A program made the position numbers and the translations under genes. Under the pieces are notes generated by a model. It searched no databases, was not told the origin of the DNA, and saw nothing but the letters and a program-made list of their open reading frames with translations. Of a stretch of DNA of 64,000 bases, positions 18,901 to 26,302 are shown in pieces (positions within the stretch are counted from its first letter, which is position 1; each line of letters begins with the position of its first letter). Source of the stretch: Pseudomonas sp. HOU2 (lineage in GTDB: Bacteria; Pseudomonadota; Gammaproteobacteria; Pseudomonadales; Pseudomonadaceae); the NCBI RefSeq assembly GCF_040729435.1, contig NZ_CP160398.1, forward strand, positions 310,001 through 374,000. The letters are read 5' to 3'.

Positions 18901-19046
18901 CCACCGGCGCCAGTTCGGCGAGCCAGCAGGCGATCGGTACCGGCGTGATCGGCGGGATGATCACTGCAACGCTGGCGGTGATCTTCGTGCCGTTGTTTTT
19001 CGTGGTGGTGATGAAGCTCGTGCAACGCTTTACCAAACACCACTGA
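15948..19046 (+). CDS. RND-family multidrug efflux pump (HAE1, MexB/AcrB type)
   Basis: 1032-residue proton-driven inner-membrane pump. It begins with the family signature MPQFFIDRPVFAWVVALFIL and carries the TM4 proton-relay aspartates in GILVDDAIVVVENVERIM. Two periplasmic porter domains and twelve transmembrane segments follow the normal duplicated layout. No outer-membrane factor gene follows, so the pump must borrow one. The 3' end is partly copied at 20285-20325. A very long opposite-strand frame over this gene is a codon-bias shadow. Confidence 0.93.
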   Translation: MPQFFIDRPVFAWVVALFILLAGALAIPQLPVAQYPDVAPPQIEIYAVYPGASAQTVDESVVSLIEEELNGADHLLYFESQSSLGSATIKATFQPGTNPELAQVDVQNRLKVVESRLPQAVNQQGLQVEKVSAGFLLLITLTSSDGKLDDVALSDYLARNVMNEIKRIDGVGKAQLYGAERAMRIWIDPQKLIGFNLTPADVNTAIVAQNAQVSAGSIGDLPNPSSQEITATILVKGQLSTPEEFADIVLKANPDGSTVRIGDVARVEVGSQEYQFGTRLNGKPSTAVGVQLAPGANALATATLIRAKMDELSRYFPTGVEYKIPYDTSPFVKVSITKVVYTLGEAMLLVFAVMFLFLQNIRYTLIPTLVVPVALMGTFATMLALGFSINVLTMFGMVLAIGILVDDAIVVVENVERIMATEGLSPKEATRKAMKQITGAIIGITLVLVAVFIPMAFMQGSVGVIYRQFSLSMATSILFSAFLALTLTPALCATLLKPIAKGEHHEKSGFFGWFNRRFEQLTDRYQGWVGYALKRSGRYLLIYGVLLIGMGLCFARLPSSFLPVEDQGYTITDIQLPPGATKNRTVQVAEQLEAHNAGEPGISDSVVILGFSFSGSGQNAALAFSTLKDWSQRSSDDAASSIADRANIALSQIKDAMAFSVLPPPVDGLGTSSGFEFRLQDRGGLGHATLMQARTELLAAAEKSPVLMNVRESALAEAPQVQLEVDRKQANALGVSFADIGNVLSTAVGSSYINDFPNQGRMQRVVVQAEGDQRSQVDDLLKMHVRNNAGHMVPLSAFVQAKWTQGPAQLTRYNGYPAIAISGEPSPGHSTGEAMAEIERLVAQGPKGLGQEWTGLSLQERLSGSQAPILLGLSLLIVFLCLAALYESWSIPTSVLLVVPLGVLGAVLAVTLRGMPNDVFFKVGLITIIGLSAKNAILIIEFAKSLYDEGHDLIDATLQAARLRLRPIVMTSLAFILGVVPLAIATGASSASQQAIGTGVIGGMITATLAVIFVPLFFVVVMKLVQRFTKHH

Positions 19047-19049
19047 TCC

Positions 19050-19079
19050 CTGTGGGAGCGGGCTTGCCCGCTCCCACAG
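19050..19079. repeat. REP-type hairpin, family E (possible terminator of the pump operon)
   Basis: CTGTGGGAGCGGG-CTTG-CCCGCTCCCACAG: a perfect 13-bp stem with a 4-nt loop directly after the pump stop codon. No T-run follows, so any termination would be REP-like rather than intrinsic. Confidence 0.75.
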
Positions 19080-19140
19080 TGTCATTCGAAGGGTCAACTC
19101 AGTGTTCACCTCCCCCTCGCCTTTCCCGCTGAAAGACAAC

Positions 19141-19160
19141 ACCTGTCAACTCTGACAGTT
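19141..19160 (+). promoter_or_regulatory. lux-box-like element 1
   Basis: ACCTGTCAACTCTGACAGTT fits the CT-N12-AG pattern of LuxR-type binding sites. A possible -10, TACCCT, lies at 19182-19187, which puts the box centre near -43 from the predicted start, the class II activator position. It is 85 bp before the gene at 19246. Similar boxes are at 21099 and 27163. Confidence 0.65.
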
Positions 19161-19245
19161 ATGCAGAATATCCCGCACCCTTACCCTGAAACGCCACTGA
19201 CTGATCAGTGAAGCAACAGCGGCTTCAGGGCCAAGGACAGCAATC

Positions 19246-20085
19246 ATGAACGATCAAACCAACGAGCAGCATATGAGTGCAGTTATTGAAGGCACCCATC
19301 CCCATACATTCAAAGCGAACAGAGACTGGGCAATCTCCCAGTTCGAAAATCGGTTCTGGATCCGCGCCGTTCACGATGAAAACGAGGACGGGCAAGATCA
19401 GCAAAATGACAAACCACAGCACCTCATAACGCTGAGGGTTCCCGACACTATTTCGAATGACGGCGAGGAGAACGTCCTGCAGATCGGCGGGAATACCGAG
19501 GCCATTTACGCCCGTTTCTCCAGTTGGGGAGGTCCTGTTCACCCGGCGCGTTCCGGCAAGATCAAAATTCACTACGACTGGAAAACCGCTCGTATGTACG
19601 GCGAGTATCACTTCAAAATCAGCTCCCTTGGAGAGCAGCTGGACATTATCAAAGGCATTTTTGATCTGACCGGCATTACTGACTCGGTACAAAACAAGCA
19701 ATACGTAGCGACAGGCACCTTCACCGCCAATGGCGGACTTGGCGAGTTCAAAGCCGATAAGTTGAGCATCACGAAACATCAGCCGTCGCCGATTATCCCG
19801 CCCTATCTTGAAGTGAGAGCTGCGCAGGGTTCCGATATTCAGATTCGCTACACCATTTTCATCATGGGCGACTTGACAGCTGGGGAGTTTGATCTGTCGA
19901 AAAAAGATGAGGTGTACATCGTTCACAACTCGTCCAAAGGTGAGCTTTACATCTCAACGTCCGGAAAGCTGAATTTTACCGCCGACCCCACCGAGAAACT
20001 GATCACCGGCACGTTTGATGCGCAGTTCCGCGATAGCTTGGAAAATGAGGTAAACGCAAAGGGTGAATTCAATATCGAGGTCTGA
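19246..20085 (+). CDS. Uncharacterised beta-rich protein, lux-box-associated (279 aa)
   Basis: I do not recognise a family. 279 residues, acidic, no signal peptide or membrane segment, rich in alternating hydrophobic beta patterns. It contains two related 40-residue modules: residues 103-141 (SGKIKIHYDW...KGIFDL) and 239-278 (SGKLNFTADP...KGEFNI). They align without gaps and share G, aromatic and K-G-x-F positions. A third copy is in the 168-residue protein at 21208. Base composition is more AT-rich than the neighbouring pump genes, suggesting acquisition. The upstream lux-box-like element suggests control by a LuxR-type activator. ATG 19246 follows CCAAGGACAG. Confidence 0.7.
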   Translation: MNDQTNEQHMSAVIEGTHPHTFKANRDWAISQFENRFWIRAVHDENEDGQDQQNDKPQHLITLRVPDTISNDGEENVLQIGGNTEAIYARFSSWGGPVHPARSGKIKIHYDWKTARMYGEYHFKISSLGEQLDIIKGIFDLTGITDSVQNKQYVATGTFTANGGLGEFKADKLSITKHQPSPIIPPYLEVRAAQGSDIQIRYTIFIMGDLTAGEFDLSKKDEVYIVHNSSKGELYISTSGKLNFTADPTEKLITGTFDAQFRDSLENEVNAKGEFNIEV

Positions 20086-20284
20086 CAACCACCGCCCCGT
20101 GGGAGCAAGCCCGCTTGTGTCTGAGTAAGGGAATAAACTCTGGGGTGAGAGGGGTGGATGGCAAGCTGTGAGTCCGCGGTGCTTGAAGCACGAGTGGGAG
20201 CAAAGCTGCCATCCACCTTTCTACTCTGGCCCCTAAGCCCGAACAGTTGGACGAGCGCCACTCGAATCACAAGCCTGTCACACA
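20086..20284. mobile_element. Structured non-coding segment, possible end fragment of an insertion element in a REP
   Basis: A REP half-site (GTGGGAGCAAGCCCGCT, from 20099) is broken off and followed by about 165 bp with no gene that folds strongly. Outer arms GGTGGATGGCAAGCT (20153-20167) and AGCTGCCATCCACC (20204-20217) enclose an inner perfect hairpin GTGCTTGAAGCAC (20179-20191). IS110-type elements of Pseudomonas are known to enter REP sites and carry a structured non-coding end; no transposase gene is present. The mobile-element identity is a guess. Confidence 0.35.
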
Positions 20285-20325
20285 GTGGTGCCGTTGTTCG
20301 TTGTGGTGGTGATGAAGCGCTCCAA
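20285..20325 (+). pseudogene. Remnant copy of the RND pump gene 3' end
   Basis: GTGCCGTTGTTCGTTGTGGT and the following GGTGATGAAGCGC are nearly identical to the end of the pump gene at about 18988-19018. Translated it reads VPLFVVVVMKRSK against VPLFFVVVMKLVQ in the intact gene. Only about 40 bp remain. It marks an old duplication or insertion boundary for the accessory stretch starting at 19080. Confidence 0.6.
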
Positions 20326-20395
20326 AACGTCAGCTCCTACAAAAGCACTGCTGCGTGCGCTAAGGTTCCGGGATTGATCATCACTGTGAGTCCTC

Positions 20396-21037
20396 ATGCG
20401 CTTTCTCGCCCGCACCCACCCTCGCCTGTCCGCCGCCGCTCTGGTGGGCCTTGCCACCGGCCTGCTGGTCCCTGCCGATTCGATCATCAGCAAAATACTG
20501 ATTGGCTGGAATGCCGGCGTCTGGACCTACCTGATCCTGATGTTCTGGTTGACCGTTCGGGCGAAGGCGCCGGACGTCAAACGTATCGCCGTCATCGAAG
20601 ACGAAAACGCCGGGCTGGTATTGTTCGTGGTGTGTATCGCGGCGTTGGCCAGCCTGGCCGCCATCACCCTGGAGCTGGCCGGCACCAAAGATCTGGATAC
20701 CCATCGCAAACTTCTGCATTACGCGTTCACCGCCCTCACCGTCGTAGGTTCGTGGCTGGTGATCGGGGTGATTTTCAGCGTGCACTACGCCCGGCTGTTT
20801 TACACCTGGGACGGCAAGGAGCCGGCACTGCGCTTTGCCGAGGGCCTGACAACACCCAATTACTGGGACTTCCTGTATTTCTCGTTCACCATCGGGGTCG
20901 CGGTACAGACGGCCGATGTCGGCGTCGCCACTCGCGACATTCGCAAGATCGTACTGGCACAGTCATTGATCGGGTTTGTGTTCAACACGGCGATTCTGGG
21001 CTTCTCGATCAATATTGCGGCAGGGTTGTTTGGTTGA
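20396..21037 (+). CDS. DUF1345 integral membrane protein
   Basis: 213 residues with about five hydrophobic segments, for example [40 protein letters not shown] and [20 protein letters not shown]. The DUF1345 signature region is [17 protein letters not shown] plus [26 protein letters not shown]. Function is unknown. Its GC content matches the core genome, unlike its neighbours at 19246 and 21208. It may be an original resident now flanked by acquired genes. Confidence 0.85.
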   Translation: MRFLARTHPRLSAAALVGLATGLLVPADSIISKILIGWNAGVWTYLILMFWLTVRAKAPDVKRIAVIEDENAGLVLFVVCIAALASLAAITLELAGTKDLDTHRKLLHYAFTALTVVGSWLVIGVIFSVHYARLFYTWDGKEPALRFAEGLTTPNYWDFLYFSFTIGVAVQTADVGVATRDIRKIVLAQSLIGFVFNTAILGFSINIAAGLFG

Positions 21038-21098
21038 AGGTCATTCACAAACACAAGAATCGACGCCAATAAAAAATCACATAAAAACGGCGATGTAT

Positions 21099-21118
21099 AC
21101 CTGTAAAGTCTGACAGTT
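21099..21118 (+). promoter_or_regulatory. lux-box-like element 2
   Basis: ACCTGTAAAGTCTGACAGTT. Its right half TCTGACAGTT is identical to boxes 1 and 3. It lies 89 bp before the ATG at 21208. A candidate -10 (TAGGCT, 21145-21150) would put the box near -48, slightly further than ideal. Confidence 0.6.
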
Positions 21119-21207
21119 TACAGCTTCGTCTGGCTGGCATCTCATAGGCTATCCCGCCTGTATTGAACGGCGAGATACCCTTTGTCATGACAGCGGAGGC
21201 TGGATCT

Positions 21208-21714
21208 ATGAACGCATTAGCAAAAGTGCCATACCAATCAGTGATGGAAGGCTCATGTACAGGAACAATCAATGTAACAGAGCCTTACAAGGCCAGCATG
21301 GTAATACTGTCTGAGGCGACCTACCCCCCGCCTCATGGTGAGGCACATGTCATGCAGGCCACACAGCGGGGGGCGGCCCCGGATTATAAAACCAAGGAAG
21401 TCACGGTTTCTTTTACCAAGGGTCTCGCGAACGACAGATATGCATTGCTTCCTGGCTCTCCTAGCGTCCAGGTAATTTTTGTCGATAGTTCTACACCGGG
21501 TACACCAATCTCCTATACCAACAACAATGGAATAGCTGAACTCGCATTCGACGCTGATAAATCCATTTTCAGTGGCATTATTAACGCCACACTCGAAAAT
21601 CGGGATGAGGACACAATTAGAACCGTCAATCTGTACGTCAAATTTGAAACCCTGCCAACACCACCTATGCGGCGAATTCCGCGTCCACCGTCATCCCGCA
21701 GGGGCCCATGCTGA
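21208..21714 (+). CDS. Uncharacterised small beta-rich protein, lux-box-associated (168 aa)
   Basis: No recognised family. 168 residues, no signal peptide, beta-strand-rich, ending in a Pro/Arg-rich tail (PPMRRIPRPPSSRRGPC). Residues 107-146 (NGIAELAFDADKSI...NLYVKFE) resemble the 40-residue module found twice in the 279-residue protein at 19246. I chose ATG 21208 because GGAGG lies 8 nt upstream; TTG 21163 and ATG 21187 also open the frame. Base composition is AT-rich for this genome. A bidirectional terminator follows. Confidence 0.7.
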   Translation: MNALAKVPYQSVMEGSCTGTINVTEPYKASMVILSEATYPPPHGEAHVMQATQRGAAPDYKTKEVTVSFTKGLANDRYALLPGSPSVQVIFVDSSTPGTPISYTNNNGIAELAFDADKSIFSGIINATLENRDEDTIRTVNLYVKFETLPTPPMRRIPRPPSSRRGPC

Positions 21715-21746
21715 TTGATCGACGCCAGGCCGGTTAGCCATCTAAA

Positions 21747-21774
21747 AGAAAAGGAGGCCGAAGCCTCCTTTTCT
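21747..21774. terminator. Bidirectional intrinsic terminator
   Basis: Perfect 12-bp stem AGAAAAGGAGGC-CGAA-GCCTCCTTTTCT between the convergent 168-residue protein gene and the autotransporter gene, with U-runs available on both strands. Confidence 0.85.
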
Positions 21775-21791
21775 AATTTCCAGTATGCCGA

Positions 21792-24029
21792 TCAGAACGT
21801 GTATCGCAAGCCCAGGGTCAATCCGGCGGGTTGACGGAAGTTCTTGCCGTCGCTGTATTCATAGTCGGCATGCATTTGCAGGTTTTTCGATACCGATGCC
21901 GCGACACCGGCTCCGACCATTCCCCGTGCCCCGGAAAGATCGTTCTTGAACACGTTGTCATTGACCTTCACTTCGTTGTTTTTGGCGAACTCATAGCCGC
22001 CACCCACCCGCAGATAAGGTTGCACTTCAACGTCATTGTTCAGTTTGAAGTTGCGACCCGCCGTCACACCCGCTTCACCGAGGAGTGAACGTGCGCGGCC
22101 ACCGTCTGCCTGCAAATCGTTGTCCAGCGAAAAGTCTTTGCCCTGAATGACCACGGCCGACCACTTGGTGAAGGGCTCGACGAAATAACCGTCGTCAAGC
22201 TTGATGTGCCGACCGAATTCCACCGATCCACCGACCCCCGTGTTGTCATAGTCGCCTTTGGCCCGGGCGCCGTCGCTCAGGCTGACCTTCGCTTCGTTGC
22301 GAAACCGGTTCACTTTCAACACGGCATCGGCGTAATAACCGCTGTTTGCATCCAGCCAGGTGGCGTAAGTGCCCAGGTAGTAACTGTCGACATTACCCGA
22401 CGTGCCCGCATTCAGATCGAGGTCGGACTTGCTGTGGCCGCCCATCACACCAACCAGCCACTGACCGTCCCCTACCGGCAGGGTGGTGTCAGCCCCCAGG
22501 GTGAACCCCACCTGACTCTGCCGGTAGCCGACACCGGATCCGTCAGCGATCTGATATTGATTGCCATAGGTCCGCCCCCAGGCGCCGCCCTGCCCGCCAT
22601 TGAAACGCAACTCACCCATCCGGCTGCGCAACGAGGTCAGCTCGCCATACCAGGTCGGCAGAGGCGTATTGAACAGTGCCAGTACCGAGCGTGCGCCCGG
22701 GCTGACAATGCGAGAGGTCGGGTCAAGAATCCAGTCGTTGCCACTCTTGGCCAAGGCGTAGGAATACGCGCCTTGATCGACGACATTGCCCTGCAGCGAA
22801 AATTGTGCGGAGCCACCGTTGGTCTTGACCACCGTCACTGGCTGACCCGCAGGCGGTTCCGTACCGCTGCTGGCAATGAGCAATTCGTGCGAACCGCTGG
22901 CCGTGCCGGTGACGTTGAGCAAATCGGTCTGGCCGGTCGCCAGATCGGTACCCATGATGAAATGGCCGTTGCCGGACAGATTGGTCACATCCAGTTGATA
23001 GAACGCGTTGTCTGCCCCGAACTTGACCGAGCCACCATTGAGCACAAGATTTCCGACCTGGCTGTTATCCACCAGCACCCATTGTGAGTTGTCGTTGATC
23101 GTGGCGTTGGCCACGTTTCCAAGCCGGCCAGTCAGCACCGAATTGTTCTGCAAGGTCAGCCCGAACGTGCTGCCCGCCTCCGTCACGATATCGCCATTGA
23201 GTGTACTGCTGTTGACGGTCATTGAAACATCGGAACCGCCCCTGACCTCAACCAAGGTGTTATTGCCCGCCAGAAGTCTGGAGTTGGAAAGTGTCAATGT
23301 CGCGGTGGTCCGCTCGACATTAGCGAAATCCACCAGAATGGCGGAACCGTTTTTACCCTGAACAGTGGTGTTGTCCAGATTCAACGTGGCGGGTGCTACG
23401 CCTGTTACATCCAGCGCGATGAAGACACCGTTCTGAGCGCCCGTGAGGGTACTGTTTCTGGCAACGGCATCAGCACTCTGCAGCCACAGGCCATAACCCG
23501 AAGGGCCGGTTCCCTCAAGGGTCGAGTCGGCGACATTGATCAGGCTGTGGGAGGTGGCCAGGGCGCCAGCGGTCACGCCGGTGATGATGCTGTTATTGGT
23601 GATATTGGCTGTCGAGCCCGCCTGCGTGCCGAACACGCGCGCCGCCGACAGACCGATTCTGTCCGCATTGATCGTGCTGTTGTCGACGTTGCCCAGACTT
23701 GAGACAAGCTGCAAACCCGCTCGGACACCCACGCTCGACAGGTTGGCGCCGCTCAGATTCACCGTCGAGTTGTTGGTGGCACTGATACCCTGAGTTCGGC
23801 TACCAGCGTTGACATTCACCGTCGAGCGGTTGGCGGTGATTGCCAGGGTCTCGGCATTGTTGACGTTCAGCGTGGCATTTTGAGTGAGATCCCAGCGTTC
23901 GATGGCATCTCCTGTATTGACGTTCGCGGTGCCCCCTACTACGGGTGCTGCACTGGCAAAGGAAGAAATCACAAGAAATGGCAAGCACAGTCCTTTCAAT
24001 GAAAAGCCACGGAACGAACGTAAATACAT
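21792..24029 (-). CDS. Type Va autotransporter (pertactin-like)
   Basis: 745 residues. The signal peptide ends ...LVISSFASA. The passenger (about residues 28-470) is rich in N, S, T, G and V with repeated short strands such as NNSTVNLSGANLSS and NVNAGSRTQGISATNN, the pattern of a pectate-lyase-like beta-helix. A C-terminal beta-barrel of about 270 residues starts near GGQGGAWGRTYGNQYQIADG and ends in GLTLGLRYTF with terminal Phe, as outer-membrane porters require. The start is ATG 24029 with an AGGTGA site; the frame extends to a TTG at 24104. No catalytic motif is seen, so an adhesin or surface role is most likely. Confidence 0.88.
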   Translation of the reverse strand: MYLRSFRGFSLKGLCLPFLVISSFASAAPVVGGTANVNTGDAIERWDLTQNATLNVNNAETLAITANRSTVNVNAGSRTQGISATNNSTVNLSGANLSSVGVRAGLQLVSSLGNVDNSTINADRIGLSAARVFGTQAGSTANITNNSIITGVTAGALATSHSLINVADSTLEGTGPSGYGLWLQSADAVARNSTLTGAQNGVFIALDVTGVAPATLNLDNTTVQGKNGSAILVDFANVERTTATLTLSNSRLLAGNNTLVEVRGGSDVSMTVNSSTLNGDIVTEAGSTFGLTLQNNSVLTGRLGNVANATINDNSQWVLVDNSQVGNLVLNGGSVKFGADNAFYQLDVTNLSGNGHFIMGTDLATGQTDLLNVTGTASGSHELLIASSGTEPPAGQPVTVVKTNGGSAQFSLQGNVVDQGAYSYALAKSGNDWILDPTSRIVSPGARSVLALFNTPLPTWYGELTSLRSRMGELRFNGGQGGAWGRTYGNQYQIADGSGVGYRQSQVGFTLGADTTLPVGDGQWLVGVMGGHSKSDLDLNAGTSGNVDSYYLGTYATWLDANSGYYADAVLKVNRFRNEAKVSLSDGARAKGDYDNTGVGGSVEFGRHIKLDDGYFVEPFTKWSAVVIQGKDFSLDNDLQADGGRARSLLGEAGVTAGRNFKLNNDVEVQPYLRVGGGYEFAKNNEVKVNDNVFKNDLSGARGMVGAGVAASVSKNLQMHADYEYSDGKNFRQPAGLTLGLRYTF

Positions 24030-24244
24030 ACTGGTCACCTGCTCCGAAAAATAAACGATCGAATACGACGAGATGCCCGGCATCTCGTTTCTGAAGGGGT
24101 GCAAGGCTATAGAGCAATTACTTTGTTATCTGTAGGACTTATCCTTTTCTCATGAGCGATAACTCTATGCACACGAAGATTAAAACGCAGATGTGAACAT
24201 GAGGGCGTGAAACAAATACACGCCCCCATTGATTCACACGTCAA
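24030..24244. other. Intergenic region before the autotransporter gene
   Basis: AT-rich leader region of the autotransporter that also contains the 3' flank of the 655-residue gene. I found no lux-box-like dyad, REP or small gene here. AACTCTATGCACACGAAG and neighbours show no clear promoter pair. Confidence 0.4.
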
Positions 24245-26212
24245 TCAAGGACTGACTTCTTCACAAAATTTACCTTCGTTATTGACCAGGAATACGGCGT
24301 GAATGGCAGGTGTCGATTCCGGTAGAACGCTGGAGATTGCGTAGGTCAGTTTGCCCCAGCCTGCTGATACAGGTTTCAGATGAGTTGCGTATACGCCGAT
24401 TTCGAACACCATATCTTTAACCGGATCCGGAACCGGTTGGTCAACAACTTGCACGCGGGTTCCCGGAATAGGAACGGTAGCGTTTTCATCCGAGAACCCT
24501 TCCCAAGTCAAAGTCACTGTGCGCCCGACAACCATTGAAGGACTTTGCGGCACAGTCACTTTGAGATTGCGTCGAGTAGTACCATCCCCATTCGGCGGGA
24601 AGTTCAATGTCTGGCAGGAAATCCGGTTCCTTACCAGATCACTTACCACCGGGGCCGGCAAGTCGATTTTTGTGATGTCTACAACAACATCCTGTTCTTT
24701 CGAAAATACCGGGTTGTTCCCGCCAATCCGGGAAAGTTTCCACTTGATCTTGATAGTTGCGTTTTGTTTCAACTCGATAACACTCCATGGCACCGGAACA
24801 GGCCCCAGTTCCGTTCCCTCATCGCCAGGCTGCAACAGGATATCCGGCGTTAACGCTACATCGTCATAAAACACGGTGACTGACAGCGCGGTTTCGGCAG
24901 GAGGAGCGGCATAGAGTTTTACGAAGATTTCCGCATCCTTGCCATAGTCGTTATCGTCGAGGATGTTATCGACGCCTTGAGAAGAAACCAGTCGTGGCAA
25001 ATCAAAGTTCGGGTTGACGTCGCTCGGCTCATCGGGATTGTCGGGGCCATCCTGGAAGATATCGACTTCGATATCGGTGTCTTCCGTGGCAATCGGCGCG
25101 CCAGCTCCCCGGAACATTTCGTAACGGACATTAGTTGGGACAGGCACGTCAGTGACACCGTATTCTGCTTTGATGATTGCGTAATCCACCGGAAAGACCA
25201 GCGTCGTATTGGTGCCCACAGGCTGCTCGGAACCTGCTTGCGTTTTGCCCCAATATACCCGGATGGAGTCGGAAGGCGCGCTGGGCTGGGGAACGGGCAC
25301 TTCGACAGTGACCCCAAGCATGCAATCCGCCACATCAATCAGGGTATCGCCATCCGTGCCATCCGCCAGCGGAACATCAGGTTTCTTCGGCACAGGGGGA
25401 GCAAGGTGCCGGACCACTCGCGTGTTTTGTTTTGACCTGTGACTGATATTGCCTACCCGATCCTTGACTATGAATCTCAGCTCATTCACCCCATCCTTCA
25501 GAGCATTGAGAATACTGAGAGGAATGTTGATTAGCCCGCTCGCCGGAACAGTCACATCTTTCAGAACGGGTGTGGCATAGGCCGGATCGTTCGTGATGCC
25601 AAAGTAGATATCACAAACGTCTGTCGCTTCGGCATTGAACGTTGCGAGCGTGATTCTGACGTCGATACCGCCAGGGTGGGCGCCCAGGTAGGCATCATCG
25701 ATCTCCTGACTGGGTGGCAAATCTGCGGGAAAAATGATCGCGGGTGGCGACAGGTCCGAGGCTGGTGACTTGATCTGGTAAGGCTTGGTCTTGTCGATGC
25801 GGTATTGGGTGATATCGGCGTCAGTCGGGTTAGCACCTCCGGCATAGATGATGTATTCAAGGTCATATTCGGTGGGCGTTTCCGGTGTTGGCAACTCTAC
25901 AAGTCGGGCCAGTGGTATCGCGAGCGGCAGGGGCCAGGTGCGATTGGCAATTGGACCCAGAGGATGATCGAGTAAAAGCGTGATAGGGGTTGTACCACCA
26001 TTGACGTATAGATTGACGTCCAGCGTATCGTTCGCGAATTCGTCAGGCGGCTGAGGAATCGTATACGGCAGGTTTGCATTCAACTTCGAAATCGGAATAC
26101 GCCCATCTCCAGGAATTCTGTCGGCAATAGTGGCACCGGGCAAATTCGATGGGCCGTTACCTTGCAACCGAACCTGTTTGTTGAAGGCAGTATTTCTTAC
26201 TCTGGTGTTCAT
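24245..26212 (-). CDS. Large uncharacterised multidomain beta-sandwich (Ig-like) protein (655 aa)
   Basis: No family that I can name. 655 residues with repeated segments of about 100 residues that look like Ig-like domains, each with D-x-[LI]-x-[VI] strands and linkers such as RIDKTKPYQI and VDITKIDLPAPVV. No signal peptide or transmembrane segment. The C-terminal 133 residues (523-655) align with residues 137-264 of the next gene upstream; both carry a T/VEW-x-GF/YS strand, IPGT and a terminal C-x(3-4)-P. The start is ATG 26212 with a GGAG site. It lies 90 bp behind that gene and is probably co-transcribed from lux-box 3. AT-richer than the core genome. Confidence 0.7.
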   Translation of the reverse strand: MNTRVRNTAFNKQVRLQGNGPSNLPGATIADRIPGDGRIPISKLNANLPYTIPQPPDEFANDTLDVNLYVNGGTTPITLLLDHPLGPIANRTWPLPLAIPLARLVELPTPETPTEYDLEYIIYAGGANPTDADITQYRIDKTKPYQIKSPASDLSPPAIIFPADLPPSQEIDDAYLGAHPGGIDVRITLATFNAEATDVCDIYFGITNDPAYATPVLKDVTVPASGLINIPLSILNALKDGVNELRFIVKDRVGNISHRSKQNTRVVRHLAPPVPKKPDVPLADGTDGDTLIDVADCMLGVTVEVPVPQPSAPSDSIRVYWGKTQAGSEQPVGTNTTLVFPVDYAIIKAEYGVTDVPVPTNVRYEMFRGAGAPIATEDTDIEVDIFQDGPDNPDEPSDVNPNFDLPRLVSSQGVDNILDDNDYGKDAEIFVKLYAAPPAETALSVTVFYDDVALTPDILLQPGDEGTELGPVPVPWSVIELKQNATIKIKWKLSRIGGNNPVFSKEQDVVVDITKIDLPAPVVSDLVRNRISCQTLNFPPNGDGTTRRNLKVTVPQSPSMVVGRTVTLTWEGFSDENATVPIPGTRVQVVDQPVPDPVKDMVFEIGVYATHLKPVSAGWGKLTYAISSVLPESTPAIHAVFLVNNEGKFCEEVSP

Positions 26213-26302
26213 GACGTGATCTCCGTTTCTCATGCATAAAGGCACCTTATCCGGCGAGACGCGAAAGTCGGTGCTAGGGTTTGACGCTTTGTACCAATAC
26301 TT

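Noticed and set aside
15531..19142. A 1203-codon open frame on the minus strand opposite the RND pump
   Set aside because: Its translation is a His/Gln/Arg-rich shadow typical of high-GC antisense frames; the plus strand encodes a full RND protein with all expected motifs.
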